Assembly (NCBI GenBank): GCA_004194705.1
Contig: SADC01000147.1
Coordinates: forward strand, 496,001-560,000
DNA from: Ditylenchus dipsaci
Taxonomy: Eukaryota > Nematoda > Chromadorea > Rhabditida > Anguinidae
DNA length: 64,000 nucleotides
Direction: 5' to 3'
Shown here in pieces: positions 33,261-46,200 of this stretch; position 1 is the first letter of the stretch, and each line of letters begins with the position of its first letter. The translations under genes were made by a program, and so were the position numbers. Below the pieces are notes generated by a model. The model ran no database searches and was not told where the DNA came from. It saw only the letters and a list, made by a program, of their open reading frames with translations.

Positions 33261-33807
33261 CCCACCCTTGTAGGATTTGTGGGAAAACTTAAAATGTGGA
33301 AAATTTTTCGTTTACTCGTAGTTAATTTTTATTAACACAATAAATTATACAACAAGTCTGGCAGTGACATTTGAAATATGGAATATAAGAAGTCTTTATG
33401 GTAGTTATTACAAGAAAGCTTTCGTGAACAAGGATATAGAGAAAGAATTGGTCAATGAAAAACAAAAACATAAAAGTTATAAGATTATTAAACATCGTTA
33501 AAATTAAAGCTAACAAATTTGCACTAAATCTATTCTCCGATTTCTCTAGAAATTTTTCTAGGCGAGCCAATTTTTTCTAGGAGAACGTCTCCTAAACATA
33601 AATTTTCTAAATTTTATCAGTGAAGAAGGTTTAACCTATTTTTTTTAAAATCCCTTTCTAAAGGTGACAACATATACCTAAACGCCTCCAAACAAAAAAA
33701 AAACCATACCTGACTTTTGGGAATGAAGCGTGTTTTTTGACCCGATAATAACTGTATACAAAAACGAATAATGTAGAACTTTTGTATATATATACAAGAA
33801 ACGCGTC
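33261..33807. other. 3' flank of the SUZ12-like gene, no feature seen
   Basis: AT-rich. Several TTTATT/TTTAAT motifs could serve as minus-strand poly(A) signals, but none stands out. Confidence 0.3.
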
Positions 33808-36168
33808 TCATCTGAGATAAGATGAGACATTTTCGAGCCCCATTTCAAGCCGATACAAAAACATTGAGTACATTTTGTCACTTTCAGGAGTGGGACTATT
33901 AGCAGTTACATGGTTAAACAACCTACAATTTTCGCTGCTCAAAAGGCGAGGTATAGAACTTCTGTCTGGGAATGTCAAGCTTTCGCAGCAATAATATGCA
34001 TCAGACATTTCGTGGTGATTGATAAAACCCTGTTTTTGAAGAACAGCACAGTGGGAAATAAAGTTGAACAGAAATTTGCGCTCTATTAGTTCATGGCCTT
34101 TGAGCTCCACAAAGTTTTGCTAAAAAGAGCGACTTCACTTGAATGGTTGCTGACTTTTTAAAATTCAAGGTTGATCAAAAATGCCAAAAAAAACTTGTTA
34201 CAAAAACGCATTTACAAAATTTCAAAATTCGGCCCAAAAAATATATGGCAAAACATAACCAGGAACAAATTTGGGCCACTCTGAACTACAGTTTTGAAAA
34301 CTGTGCTACTGTTTTGAGAAAACTGTATACACTTTTTAAAACTCTACCACAGTTTGAAAGTTGATACAGTAACAACTGTATTACAGTTTTTGCAACTGTA
34401 TACAGTTTTTCGGTATTATTGACACCACTGCATGAATGCCATTCTTTCAATCTCTTACATTTTTTATACTTGGACTTAAATATTTTTTATTGCAATAATT
34501 ACCAATAACGTAGCCAGTCTCTTACATCCGATGGCTCTATTAGGGCGTTGCATTACAAAACTATTCCAGAGCACAAAAAGTCTTTTTCGCTTTCAGTCAC
34601 ATCAGTAAATTGGTGGAGGCGCGTCTGGCTCAGATCCTTTCAACCAGCCTTGGTTGGTGTCTACTCCAAATAATTGGGTAGAGGGAGGATCGCTGAGCTT
34701 AGTGTAAGTGGGTCCAGCGAATGGCAGGTTTTCAAAAATCTGTAAAATGCACGTTTTAGTTCTTGCTATTTTTTTAATCAAGCTTACAAATCTTCGAACT
34801 CAAGTTTTTTAAATGCACTTGGAGAATCTAGAGCACCAGGAGGCTGACCACTAGTAGTGCACTTGGATGAACTTGTAGCAGAAGATGTTGTTGATTTAGA
34901 TGGCAACTTTTTCAGCAGTATTTTCGACGCCAGTCTTCTATGGATTTTCAAAAATGATTTTCGGTTTGACTATTTGTGGGATGTAATTTTTCACTTTGTG
35001 TTTTTTTGTAATTATTTCACAACTTTTTTTAAAAATGGTTTTCTGTAATATTGGACTAAGGCTGGTTACTTTGATTTTTTTTGCGTCTATTAGATAAAGC
35101 AGACCATTGTGAGCAACTTTAAAAAAGACAGCTCAGTTTTACCAAATATGGTAGTTCATGTTCTAGAAAGAAGACCGTCCATATTTGTTAGGCCATGCTA
35201 GACCGACGGGACGGGACGGGACGGGCCCGGCCGTCCCCGTCGGACGGGCGCCCACTATGCTAGCCAGGCGGCAGCGGTGAAAAATCGATGGAGCTGCATA
35301 AAAGAAAACTGTGCATAAAAAATGCAGTCTTCCCATCGCCGTGATTTTTTTTGAAACGGCAACTTTCCGGCAAAACCCCATTTTAAAAAAATTAAAAGGG
35401 ATACTTTTTTTACTGGATAAAATTACCATTTGTTCAACAATCGTAAATTTTCAATAAATTTTTTTAAAGTGAAATTTTCATATATAGCTTTAGCTCCGGA
35501 GTATCCTAAAGATTCCAAAAGATAGAAGATTTGCGGTGAAAAATTGTAACCAGCAAAACCTTACTTGTTAAGAAAAATTCTTTCTTTGGTTTCTCTCTTG
35601 TTCACCACACACTTTCTTCTATTGACTCTCTTTTTTATCACCTATCACCTCCACTATATCTTCAATTTATGAGCAATCAAGCACACATCGATCACGCCCT
35701 TCTTGCTTCTACCATACTCAAACGAAAACGACGGATAACTGGTATTAAGATGGAGCATAAGTCTTTGAAGGTCTCGAAAGCGGTGTCACAAATCACACAC
35801 TTTAGAAACAACTTGCTATCAATCGTGGTTTCAGGCAAACTAGCCATTGAACTGGCTAATTCTTCTAGGCCCTTTAAGCTTGATTTGGAGGAGCCGGTAG
35901 ACATAGAAGCGTAGCCAGAGCTGGTATCTGAGAAGGAGCAATCAGAGGCTGGGGAGCAATCTCCTGAAGGACTCGCTTCTAGCTTGCAGGTAGATGGACT
36001 CCAAGGTTGAAGGAATTGGTAGGCTATGGATGGTTGAAGGGACTGGGTGGAGAGGGTTTTGAGGTCTTTGCTCCTTTTAATTCGTCTTTTCTTTTCAGTT
36101 TCAGGATGTCCATAGTCATTTTCATTGCTAATCTCTACTTGAAGGGTGGTGTTGCTAGTTGAGACTGG
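33808..36168 (-). CDS. SUZ12-like Polycomb protein (zinc finger and VEFS box)
   Basis: SUZ12 is the scaffold of Polycomb repressive complex 2, which methylates H3K27. Exons on the minus strand: 36168-35649, 34937-34788, 34739-34503, 34119-33808. The first carries a Ser-rich stretch (SFSDTSSGYASMSTGSSKSS) and the finger LKCVICDTAFETFKDLMLHL then YPSFSFEY and GVIDVCL, matching the SUZ12 C2H2 region (second His position reads Y here). Later exons give the VEFS box: FTDVTESEKDFFVLWNSFVM, then after an intron FVELKGHELIERKFLFNFIS. The frame changes fall at runs (for example GACTTTTTGTG). The first methionine is not in this part; upstream exons probably lie at 36364-38404. The family is confident; the exact exon borders are estimates. 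Confidence 0.78.
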
Positions 36169-36187
36169 CTGAAATCGGTTGGATATA

Positions 36188-36275
36188 CAGTCGACTCTCG
36201 ATTTAAACATACACCCTGATTTAACATACGGCTGGGGTCGCTCCCCAGGGTGTATGTTAAATCGAGAGTCGACTG
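36188..36275. mobile_element. 88-bp pogo-like MITE beside or within a SUZ12-like exon
   Basis: CAGTCGACTCTCGATTTAAA and its complement are flanked by TA, with ATACACCC and GGGTGTAT inner arms. One minus-strand frame stays open through the whole element and runs into the downstream exon (NRFQPVSTSN), so it is either intronic just ahead of the TTTCAG acceptor at 36169 or exonised. Confidence 0.8.
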
Positions 36276-36289
36276 TACTAAAATTGGTC

Positions 36290-36930
36290 AAATTGGTTTT
36301 TGTATTATCAGAAGCAAAGGATTTTCTGAAGTTTTTCAGGTCATAAAATTTAAGTGATTACCCTAGTCAACTGCTGAATCTGCTCAATCATTTCAAATGT
36401 GGGAGCTGATATATTTTCCTTCTTTTCTTTGAAGTTATCGGTCCATCCTCTGTCTCATTTCTACAATGTTTTTAGTTTCGATATGTATAACTAACAAGAG
36501 AACACAAAAAGAGTCTTACACTAGATCTATGCCGGTGTTTCCATAATTTGGTACAAAACCTGGCTGTTCGGCTCCGTTTCTGATCCATTTCCCAATCAGC
36601 TTTGCGCCATACATCCGCTTTTGACCGTCTGAATTTGGTATGTATTTAGAGTGAATGCAGTGAGCAGGTATCCTACTTTTCGTGGTGTTTGCACAGCTTC
36701 ACAGGATGCATAGCCTGTATTGTCCAAAATTGAGTCAGGCTTGCTTCTCGTCTTCCACGACCTCTCTTAGCCACAGGTTCTCCCATTAAAGGGGGTGTAG
36801 AGAAGTTTTGGACAACTTAGCCTTAGGTGGGCAGTGCCACTAGTAGTCGAAGATAGACTAGCTTTTTACTAGTGTTCGTGCTGACCATTGCCAATAATTG
36901 AGGCATCGTGGATTCTGAAATGCTAAAGTT
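36290..36930 (-). CDS. Probable further 5' exons of the SUZ12-like gene
   Basis: Three minus-strand stretches look coding and have plausible splice sites. At 36475-36362, NFKEKKENISAPTFEMIEQI ends before GTAATC. At about 36657-36522, GQKRMYGAKLIGKWIRNGAE precedes GTAAGA. At about 36910-36695, EPVAKRGRGRREASLTQFWT follows a TTTCAG acceptor. I do not recognise a domain, and assignment to this gene rests on strand, spacing and the missing N-terminus. Internal frame changes make the joins uncertain. Confidence 0.4.
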
Positions 36931-37064
36931 AAGGTTTTTAAATTTTGGCGCTAATTTTGAAATCTATTGATTATTTATTTGTTGGTTAAATAGGCGAAAA
37001 AAGGGTATTTTGCAACGAGTTCTCCGCATTGATCAGATCTTGATCTTAACATTAGAAAGGCCAC

Positions 37065-37335
37065 ATTAAAACTACACTTCTGAGTCACGTGACCGCACTG
37101 TGGTCAGCATAAAACATGATGGCTTTGAAGGAATGATAGTCACAAAATCAAAGAGTTGAATAATTTTTTATTTTTATTTTCTTTATGGGTTATAATACAG
37201 GCCACGTTGAACCGATAATCTACCCATCAAAAACTAACATTACTGTCTGGATATGCAACCTGTCATTATTTCTGAATTCAATGGTTCACATTTGACCACA
37301 ATGTGGTCACGTGGCCCAGAACGTAGATTATCGTG
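37065..37335. mobile_element. Inverted-repeat element with GTCACGTGACC arms
   Basis: GAGTCACGTGACCGCACTGT near 37081 pairs with GACCACAATGTGGTCACGTG near 37295. A third partial copy (ATGACCACATTGTGATCAAT) is at 37478. The inner region has no open frame. Confidence 0.5.
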
Positions 37336-37339
37336 AAAT

Positions 37340-38050
37340 TAGGTTTAATTTCCACCAGGTATTGTCTCATCAGCCGCCAAATATGTCATTTTGAGGCTGA
37401 GATTATTATCTCCCTAGATTATTACGCTGGTTTTTTTAAACGTTCTATTTGGAAGTCAAACTAAGCCCCCCAATGGACATGACCACATTGTGATCAATGT
37501 GTCTTTTCTAGGGTTAACAATTGCAAAATTTTGGTACAGAGTCTTTGTCTTCTAAGTTACTGTCCATACAGATTTAGTTGATGCAAATATGACAGATTTA
37601 ATAGTTGGGGTATAAAGTATTGGTGCCGAGTAGTTCAACAGTACTTGCTTCTTGGCTTTTTATGTTGGTTAAAAACTAAAAATTTTAAAGAGAACCTTAA
37701 GGATCCTCAAATATACTTTTCTGAGCATATTTTCAAAATGTGATGTGTGTAACATATTTCAAAACTAACTTCTAATGCAAAAAACAAAGTCAACTAAAAC
37801 CAATATAAGTGATCGATCCAACTTTTAAAGGGCTTTTAGAATTATTTCAGAGTATTTTTGGTCAATACGACCGTTACAAAGTAGGGAACTGTGGCAATTC
37901 GTAAAAATCCATTTTAAGCAAAAATCTTGGTTTCGACATAGTATACCTAAAAATTTCCATGTTGATTGGCGATTACAGAATTTCGATATCGTTTGAGAAT
38001 GAAAAAATTTTAGCTTATATTTTAAACCGTGTACTTATTCAGTACCCTAC
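37340..38050. other. Intron or intergenic DNA, no feature seen
   Basis: AT-rich, with short frames only. It would be intronic if the exon at 38051-38404 belongs to the SUZ12-like gene. Confidence 0.3.
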
Positions 38051-38404
38051 CTCTACAGTGTCGTCAGCAGCTGGCTCATTTCTCTTCCTTTTTCTGCCTC
38101 TTCCATCCCTGGCTTTCCATTCCCTTCTATGTCCTCTTTTTCCCGAATCTTTTTTCTTGCAGTTTGGCAGTGCTCTGCTCAGATCAACTAAATTACCCAG
38201 TTTAGAGGATTGCACAATGGCTTCCACCTGCTCGCCCTCCAACACCAAATATAGTTCCTCACAGCTAAACCTTGAATTTTTGTTTGATCACCCATTTGCA
38301 AATTGATCCAACCTCAAAGTGGAGACATCAGGCAGCCAATACTCATACACATGACTCCTCCAGCCTTTTTGATTGACCACACACACACAAGAGGTAGCAA
38401 TGTC
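38051..38404 (-). CDS. Single exon of an unrecognised protein
   Basis: A 354-bp stretch between a TAG acceptor (38405) and a GAG|GTAGGG donor (38050) reads GWRSHVYEYWLPDVSTLRLD, then CEELYLVLEGEQVEAIVQSS, and a basic tail GRGRKRKRNE that looks like a nuclear localisation signal. An in-frame TGA near 38282 separates the halves with the same frame on both sides. It is upstream of and on the same strand as the SUZ12-like exons, so it could be their 5' part or a separate gene. Confidence 0.45.
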
Positions 38405-38756
38405 CTACAATTAAACTGAATTAAATTCATTATTTCCAAAATAACTAGACACTTCAAAGAAGCAGCCGCATTTACTAAAAAACTTCAAACGAAATTTGTA
38501 ACCATCAAACTTTTGATCGGCACTTAATTTAAGAGCTTTTAGGAGGTTATTTCCAAGTCTCGAATTCAGTAATTTTTGGAAAGTTTTTAGGGAATTTTTG
38601 GTGCACCCATAGTTTTTTTTTGTTATTTAGGTGTTATTAGAAAAATGACAGATCAAAAGAGATTTTCAAGAGCGATTTTTGTAAAAGTGAACCTAAAGAT
38701 GCCGATAGTGATTTTTCGGGTATGCCAGATTATTTAATTAATACCCTATTAAAGAC

Positions 38757-39389
38757 ACGCTGAACACGATGGGCACGCATCGATTTTCCGATTTTCTAAT
38801 TCAGTTTTGAGATAATGGCTTCCGAAGTCAAGCAATCGTGAATTGACATTCATGCAAACTTTGATTATTTATTGCATTTCCATGATGTTTTCTGAAGTGT
38901 GCTATAGCATTTGAAAGCCCAGATGATGGGCTTTCTAACGAGGTATTACACGCCCGGTCATGATTGTAAGAATCGTTACAACTAGGCGCCTGTGGTCCCT
39001 AGCTGAAATATGACAGTCGAACTTCAGGTCTAAGCGCAGTCTTCACATTGCAAATCGAGCATGCTGATTTTCGTGACGAATCTGGTATCAGAATTTTAGG
39101 TTTGATTTTCTGCAACCTTGCCATTTTCGGCAACCTTACCCCACCCCACTTACAGAAAATTCATATACGGTTTGAAAGCTGATGAATAGGGCTTTCTGAT
39201 AGTACAAAAATTTAGTTTGGTCCGTTAGACAAAATGCTATAACACACTTCAGACAACATCATGGAAAATGCCATAAATGATCAAAAGTTTGCATGAATGT
39301 CAAATTCACGAGTGCTTGACTTCGGAAGCCATTATTTCAAAACTGAATTAGAAAATCGGAAAATCGATGTTTGCCATCGTGTTCAGCGT
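38757..39389. mobile_element. 633-bp foldback element (ACGCTGAACACGATGG ends)
   Basis: ACGCTGAACACGATGG (38757-38772) and its complement (39374-39389) bound arms that pair over at least 190 bp, for example GATAATGGCTTCCGAAGTCA with its counterpart near 39325. The centre (38990-39160) is unpaired. No coding capacity. Confidence 0.8.
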
Positions 39390-39597
39390 ATCGTAAATAG
39401 GAAATTAGTGTAACAACCTGGAATACTGAAAATAGCTATCGGACTCTTAGTACGGGTCCAGGTCCAAAATTAGTCCAGAATTAAAAATCGCTCTTAAATG
39501 CCTAAACTGCAGCAAAAATTGAAAACGAAAATAAATTGGCAGAGTTGACAGAAAAAGTCGTTTTGTAGCAAGAGGAAATTTGCCGCTATTCCATTGT

Positions 39598-39850
39598 AAC
39601 CCCCCCCCCCCTCCAAAGACCAACTTTTTTATAAGTACTTAAAAACCATCTTTAAGTAATAATTTTGCTATAAAAGGACCAGAAAGTAATTTTAAAAGGA
39701 TCAAGGGCTGTATTGGGAGGGAAGGGAATAATACAGGGCCAATTTTTTATGATCGAGTGCAAATCTTGGAATTATGTCTAAGGTAAGTGCGTGCGCGGCA
39801 TCTCCAACTCCAAACCCCGAAGGGGGCGCAGGGGCTTGAGAGTTGGTACA
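39598..39850. mobile_element. Truncated poly-C element with half GC core
   Basis: A C run (39600-39611) is followed by the GGGAGGGAAGGGAATA block and then half of the shared core (39755-39850, TTGGAATTATGTCTAAGGTAAG to GGGGCTTGAGAG). The other half is missing. Confidence 0.6.
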
Positions 39851-40250
39851 ACGGAATAGTACCGGATTTTTTTTTTCAATATGATATTGATGAATGGTCG
39901 AAGTTTGCTGAATTGCTTACTGGATGACTGAATATAAAAAATTTGGAACTCAAATTACTCATTTCCCCGCCAAATCGAAAAATTTGTTTTTTTTTCAATT
40001 TTTTGTTTTAATTTTTTCCTAATTTTTTCGTAAAATAGTTTTAGCAATTCAGAAAGAATATGGTAATTCACATTTTTGCAGAATGCAATAAAATATTTTC
40101 CATTAAGAATTTCAAAAAATTATTTTTTTGAGTTACTTTACTTTAAAAAAAATCACAATAAATTTTTTCAGCTAAAGTAAATAGGTGAAAAATTGACTTA
40201 ACATATCAATTTTTTATAAAAAAAACTTATATATAATCATTCAGTTCTAG
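39851..40250. other. Very AT-rich stretch
   Basis: Dominated by T and A runs; no feature. A minus-strand AATAAA (complement at 40254-40259) closes the unrecognised gene upstream of it. Confidence 0.4.
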
Positions 40251-40253
40251 TAA

Positions 40254-43200
40254 TTTATTTAAAAAGTTCCCGGAACTTATTTAACAATGTAATAAACGCC
40301 CTACAGCCCACTGCCTGTTTCCAGTTCTATTTCGGGAAAGAAGGCAACCCTTTGTTGGCTGTCTCCCAATCAATACAACAGAGAGGTGGACTGGTCATTT
40401 GGTGCTGCTAGTGCCTTGTGGTCTCTGCCTGGGCTATGCAACACAACCACTGCCTGGCAGACAACCAAAAACAGAGGCAGAGCAATGGAAGTATTAGTAT
40501 GTGTAGGAGATTGAAAGTTTGATAGGCTACAACAATGAAATAAGATGATAGTTTGGACTACAAATGTAGTCTAAAAGCTGAAGAATGCAATTGGATTGAA
40601 AAGTACATGGAATTATTTAGCATAACCAAAATTGAAAAATAGGATTGGATATCTATGGCGTCTTGAAATAGATTTTTTAGCTTTAAGCCCGAAAAGAAAT
40701 TCCGGAAGGAGATTTTATGTGGCTAATTGCTTCAAAACGAATTTTCACTCCAAGTAAAATTTTTTTGAGGGTAGAAAAAAGTATTTATAGGCAAAAACCT
40801 TAAACCCCAAGTGCAACCCCCCTAAAGAGTATGACTTCTCTAACAATTTTAGGCTTAGAGAGCTCATACTCTTTTGCGAGGGGGGGGGGGTGTACTTGGG
40901 GTGCTGTCCAAAAAAGTTTTTCTGCTGCAGATATAAGTATTTTTAATCTACCAAAAAGCATTTCTACAGAAAAAATATTTTTGAGGCAAGAAAAAAGGTT
41001 TGCCCGACTTGTTGTGTGTTTTGGGTCTTTACATAAAAAGTTTTCGGTGTCTAGGGTCGACGCGCTTCAATATTGGTATTGTGACAAAGGAAGGCGAAAG
41101 AGACAAGAAGTTTGTTTTATTTGTCCAAGTGCATCTTTTAAGTCAAGTCAGCTTCTGAATTTCAGAAGCCGATTTAGATATTTTACGCAAGAGCTCCAGA
41201 GTGCGTCAGTGATGTTGGCAGCAAATTCAAGTAAAAGCGCAGCAAACAGACAATTAGAGTCCTTAGAGACGCTTTTTCTGTTAAACATTTTATCTATTGG
41301 TTGACTTCTCTTTTCTTAAAATTTGTTCAGATTCTCCGAACTCCGAAGACCCCAACATTGCTGGTTGCTTTTTTCACCTGTTAAAAAACTTCAAGAAGCA
41401 ATTATGCGAGGCTGGATTGTTTCGAAAAATACAGGAATTCATTTACTGATTTTGCGTTGACTTCAAGAATGCTCATCCCGATCATCCGACAATTAGACAT
41501 TTCTTGGCGAGATGAAAAAAGCTCAGTGATCACTCCTATGAACATTATGGGTCAGCCAGAATCCGAAGAAAAGAAGAGTTCACTTGAAGCAGACGAAAGA
41601 ATTCTTGTTTTTGTGAAATTGTTCGCCAAAAAGCCTAATAATATCTACGGAGATTAGCCCATAATTTTGTTATGGAGCAATAGTTTTGTTGTTGTTGTGG
41701 TGTTCAATAAAGATTCATTTTGTTCAGTTTTGTTAATGTGCTTTTGTTCAAGATAAAAGCTGATCGGTTTTTATTGCAAGACATTTTATTTAGCCAGGAT
41801 TTTAAGGTATAATTTTTGCAAGAATTTTATTTTTTAAGATTGTCAAAGTTATGGCCGGCAGATTTTGTCCTGAGTGGATTTCGGACGAGCAGATTTTGGC
41901 CCATTTTGGTGCGAGCCGATTTTGTCTCCAGAAAAATTTCGGTCCGAGCAGATTTTGTCCGTGTCGCACAAATCCACCTTCGAAAAATTGGTGGATAGTC
42001 ATTCGACGCTGCCAATTTTCGAATTTTTCAGGTCCCAAATCTCCAATTCATTGAGAAATTTATACTTTGCAAAAAAGTACTTACTACAAATTGCACCACT
42101 TTTCCTTTGCTATCCACTCCACAAAAGTGGGCTTGGAAATTGACTGTGAAAGCCTATATGGACACCAGTATTAACTCTTCAAACCATAATTTTTAGTTTT
42201 AGAACCTACCAGGCATCAGTGGAGCAATCACACTGCCAAAGAACTCCAGGGTTATGCACTGATTGGTGAAAGCATTCAAACTGAATGAATATGGCAGTTG
42301 AGTGAAATTAGTGGCCAAGTCATGTTTTTAAGTCAATGAGCACTGATTCCAAATGGTCTTCTTTTGTTTGAGCACCCTTTGAGACATCTGCTTGGTAGTA
42401 GCTTTGGAAGAGTGAGAATGGAGTTTTGACAATTGGCAAAGTGGTCGAGATGCAACCAACCTTGCTCGTATCTTCTTGCTACAATTCTCGCTGCATGTCT
42501 AGTTCTTTTTCTGCATTTTTATTTGCTATAGAAGTGACGATATTCTGAAAAATTATTTGATTTTTCAAAAATAATACAACCATATTCTGTCTAATAAGCC
42601 GGTACCAGGATTGTACCTAAGCGCCGGCGCTTAATCTATAAGCGCCGGCGCTTTTTTGCCGGCGCTGGCGTCTAAGCAAGCGCTGGCGTTTACCCGACTA
42701 AGCGGCGCTTCACCGCCGCTTGCCAATCCTGGCCGGTACCCCTCCCCCTCTGATTCAGAATCTTGCTTTTAGAACTGTGTTTTGACCTACTTTTGAAGAC
42801 TTTCTCCGACAAGTTAACAGTCGACCCTCGATAGTAGATACCCCCGATAATAAATACCCCTCGATAGTAGATACCCTTAGCGCCATATTTAGTTGTTTTA
42901 CTTAAAATAAGGCAAATCATACCCCCAATAGTAGATACCCCTGATAATAAATACCCCTCGATAATAGATACCCCTGACTCTTATACTGACCTTTATTTTG
43001 GCCTCGATAATAGATACTTCTGGCACTCAAGTCTAAATAAAAAGCCATTTCTTTTTCAAAATGTAATTTTGGAAATTATTTGTTCAGATTTGCTATTTTT
43101 TTTTTAAATTGGCGCTTATAATTGGCTTGAAATCTCGCGATATTCGCGATTGCGATTGGTCCGTCAATACGTGGAAAACAATTATGCGAATCCCGAGCTC

Positions 43201-46200
43201 CTCGTACACGGACGATTGATCCTATTGGTCGATTGATCCCATGGGATGATTGATCCCATCCCGTTAAAAGCGACGATTGATCCATCCCGTCAAAAGGGAC
43301 GATTGATCTCATCCCCCGGAATATATTAAAAGGCGGGTACACATCAATTCAAACGAGAATAAAATTTTGCACTTAGTAAAAATCAAGGAAAAACAATGCT
43401 TCCAATAAGAATCAAACTGACGACCATTTCGACGGATCGGATAATCGTCTCTTTTTAATCGGATGGGATCAATCGTTTCTTTTTTATTGGATAGGATCAA
43501 TCATCCCTTTTCGACGGGATGGGACTAATTGTCCCTTTTTGACGGGATGGGATCAATTGTCCCATGGGATCAATCGGCCAATGGGATCAATCGTCACGTA
43601 CCACTGTTGGGTTAGCATTTAAACCGTTTCCACTTTACCCTCGATAATGGATACTTCTGGCCCCAAAGTTTGGTTGTCTGCCTCTCGATAGTAGATACCC
43701 CCGATAATAGATACCCCTCGATAGTAGATACTCCTAGCCCGGTACCGAGGAGGTATCTACTATCGAGGGTCGACTGTACCACCATTGTTGTACTCATTGA
43801 GATGCGCCTACGCAGCCCCCCCCCTTCGACTTCAGGCGTTACGACAAAAACTTATGGCCTGTTGTAGCGCAAATCAACAGCTACAAAATTCGTGGGTTAG
43901 AGTTTTCTTTTTGATAATCTGAATGTTGAGATATTTAGCCTTTTGAAAAAAATCAATTTCTTCAAAAAGTTACTAAAATACAAGTTTTTTCAATTTTTTA
44001 AAATTTAGTCACTTTCTGAAAAGAAATGACTCTTGAATGACTTCTTAAAAGGACCTCACAAGTGTTTGGAGCCAAATGATGACTTTTCAAAAGAATCGAG
44101 CTAAGTGTAATATGTCATTTGAAAGAGGAGGAGTAGGACTACAACCCTGTATATTTGAAATTTGGACTTGCAATATTTGTATTTAAAAAGTGAGTCAAAA
44201 GTTCGCAAAAGACTTGTGGGATACCAGTTATTTTACTTCAATTTCAAAAGAATTTTAAGAGAATTAAAGAATTGCAAGTCTGAGCAGAAAAGAGTAGAGA
44301 CTCAACCCTACTAGCAAATACTGCTCCCAACGATTTTCCCTTTTAAAACTTAAGTAAAAAGTACCCAAATATATTTCCAAAACCCTGAAAAAATGCTGAA
44401 GACATTTCTAATCACAACATCCGTACGCTGGCCTAAGCCGAGCCCAAGGGCTAAGCCTAAACTTGTTGTCCTAAAGGTAGTTACAGCGATTTTGAAAGGT
44501 TATATTCTGAGAGGGGGTATTCGCTAGTAGCGCCAGAGATTCTTTTTTACCGGTCATTTTTTTAAAAAGGAAAATAGTTTTGCATAAAAGACCCTCGGAT
44601 ACTGCATATAGTGATACTAATTTTAAAAAAAAGTGTCACAATAGCGGAGTTGACGGTACAGTCAAGTCTCAATTAAACGACACCCCGATACAACGACACC
44701 TTGATTTACGGACACTGGAAATAAGACAATTGGTTGGCTTTTACTAAAATTTAGTCAAAGTAAACCCCCCGATTTAACGACACCTTGATTTAACGACACT
44801 CTTAGTCGGTCCCAGGGTGTCGTTAAATCGAGGGTTCACTGTATATCCTAGTTGCACCCTTACTTGAAAATCCACTTGAAAACTCTCAGTTGATCGAATT
44901 ATAGGTGTCTATGAGCAACTTGATTCGCTCTTCATAAATTCTTCCAATGAAAAATCACGCAGCCAAATAATATACGATTCACGGATCGTCAAGAAAGTCC
45001 TGGTTTAAAGGAGGAGTGTATCTCTTGTCCATATCTGGTTCCACATGGAAATCGTTGAGATTTAAATTAAACCTTTTTTGAGCTTGCTGGTTCGAATCTC
45101 TGGGTGTAACTTAATTTTCTTCGCAGTTTTTCAGTGATTGAGCTGAATTCATGCTAAAAAATATTGACGAATTGATTGGAAGGATTTCCGGGATTGCTTT
45201 TTTAGTCAACAACTGTCTTAAATTGCGAAAATCAGCCAGAAACCATATATTTCGTTTTATGTCTATTTTTTTTATTACTTGCAAAAAGCCCTTTTCTAGA
45301 GTCAGAAATACGCAAGGACCTCATAAAAAAATTCCTTATTAAATAGAATATATAAATTACTTCAGGAATCGGTAGCTTGGATAGCTTGATTTACAGAAAT
45401 TACTGATTTTCGGGCGATAGTCAAATTTCTATCCTGGTTTTAACTGTTAGCTTAGCTATTATGCTAGTGGAATCATGCCTGATAATCTAGCTCGGTTCGC
45501 AACATGTGAAAAAAATAAGTTCACAACAATGGGGATTCGAAGCAGCAAGCTTAGAAAGTGGTTAGATTTGAATTTAAACGATTTCCATGCGTACCAGATA
45601 CGGACAAGAGATACACTCCCCCTTTAAGCAAAAGTATTCATTGCTTTTCTGAAGATTTCCATAGACATTGTTAGCATTTTCTTAACAGCCCAATAAATTC
45701 TTCCATAAAAAGACAAGCAAATCCAGAAGGCTCAAAAACAAGTTAAAGACAAGAAAACTCCAGTCGAAAATAAATTTTGCTGTGCGGCTTTCCGTATTTT
45801 CTCTATTAAACCCCTATGGGAGATTATTTTTCAACCCTCGAAAAATTAGGAAATTGTCAATGAAAAATAGACTTAACTCTAAATCCTAGTTGAAAAATAG
45901 GGAGATGAGGTTTAATTAGAGAATGGGAGATTAATAGAGAAAATTACGGTAAACAGGGATAATTTTCTTGAATTTTTATAAATACTAACCTTCTAAATAA
46001 TTGGTGTCCCAAGCGCTAGGATCACTGCATTCTGCGACTGGTATATCATACTCTAACTTGTTGACTCCCTTGCTATTCAAGTAGTAGCTGAGTAGGCAAG
46101 CTTGTAAAAAGTGAATCAGTAGTTGGATTAGGTAGGACGATTATCTCTTCCTCTTCATCACTCTCCACCACGATCGACTGAAAGAAGCATTCTATTACAA

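Noticed and set aside
40831..41304. 157-codon plus-strand frame as a gene
   Set aside because: Its first third is the poly-G MITE and the rest shows no domain or upstream splice context.
38051..42545. Stop-codon reassignment or readthrough (TGA, TAG) in the unrecognised exons
   Set aside because: UBA1, LSM14, the lipocalin and the SUZ12-like gene read with ordinary stops and TGG for Trp, so a changed code is not supported.
44893..44950. Minus-strand GRIYEERIKLLIDTYNSIN followed by a stop, as a gene end
   Set aside because: It is attractive, but no acceptor or partner exon could be tied to it, and it would conflict with the exons at 42.1-42.5 kb belonging to the same gene.
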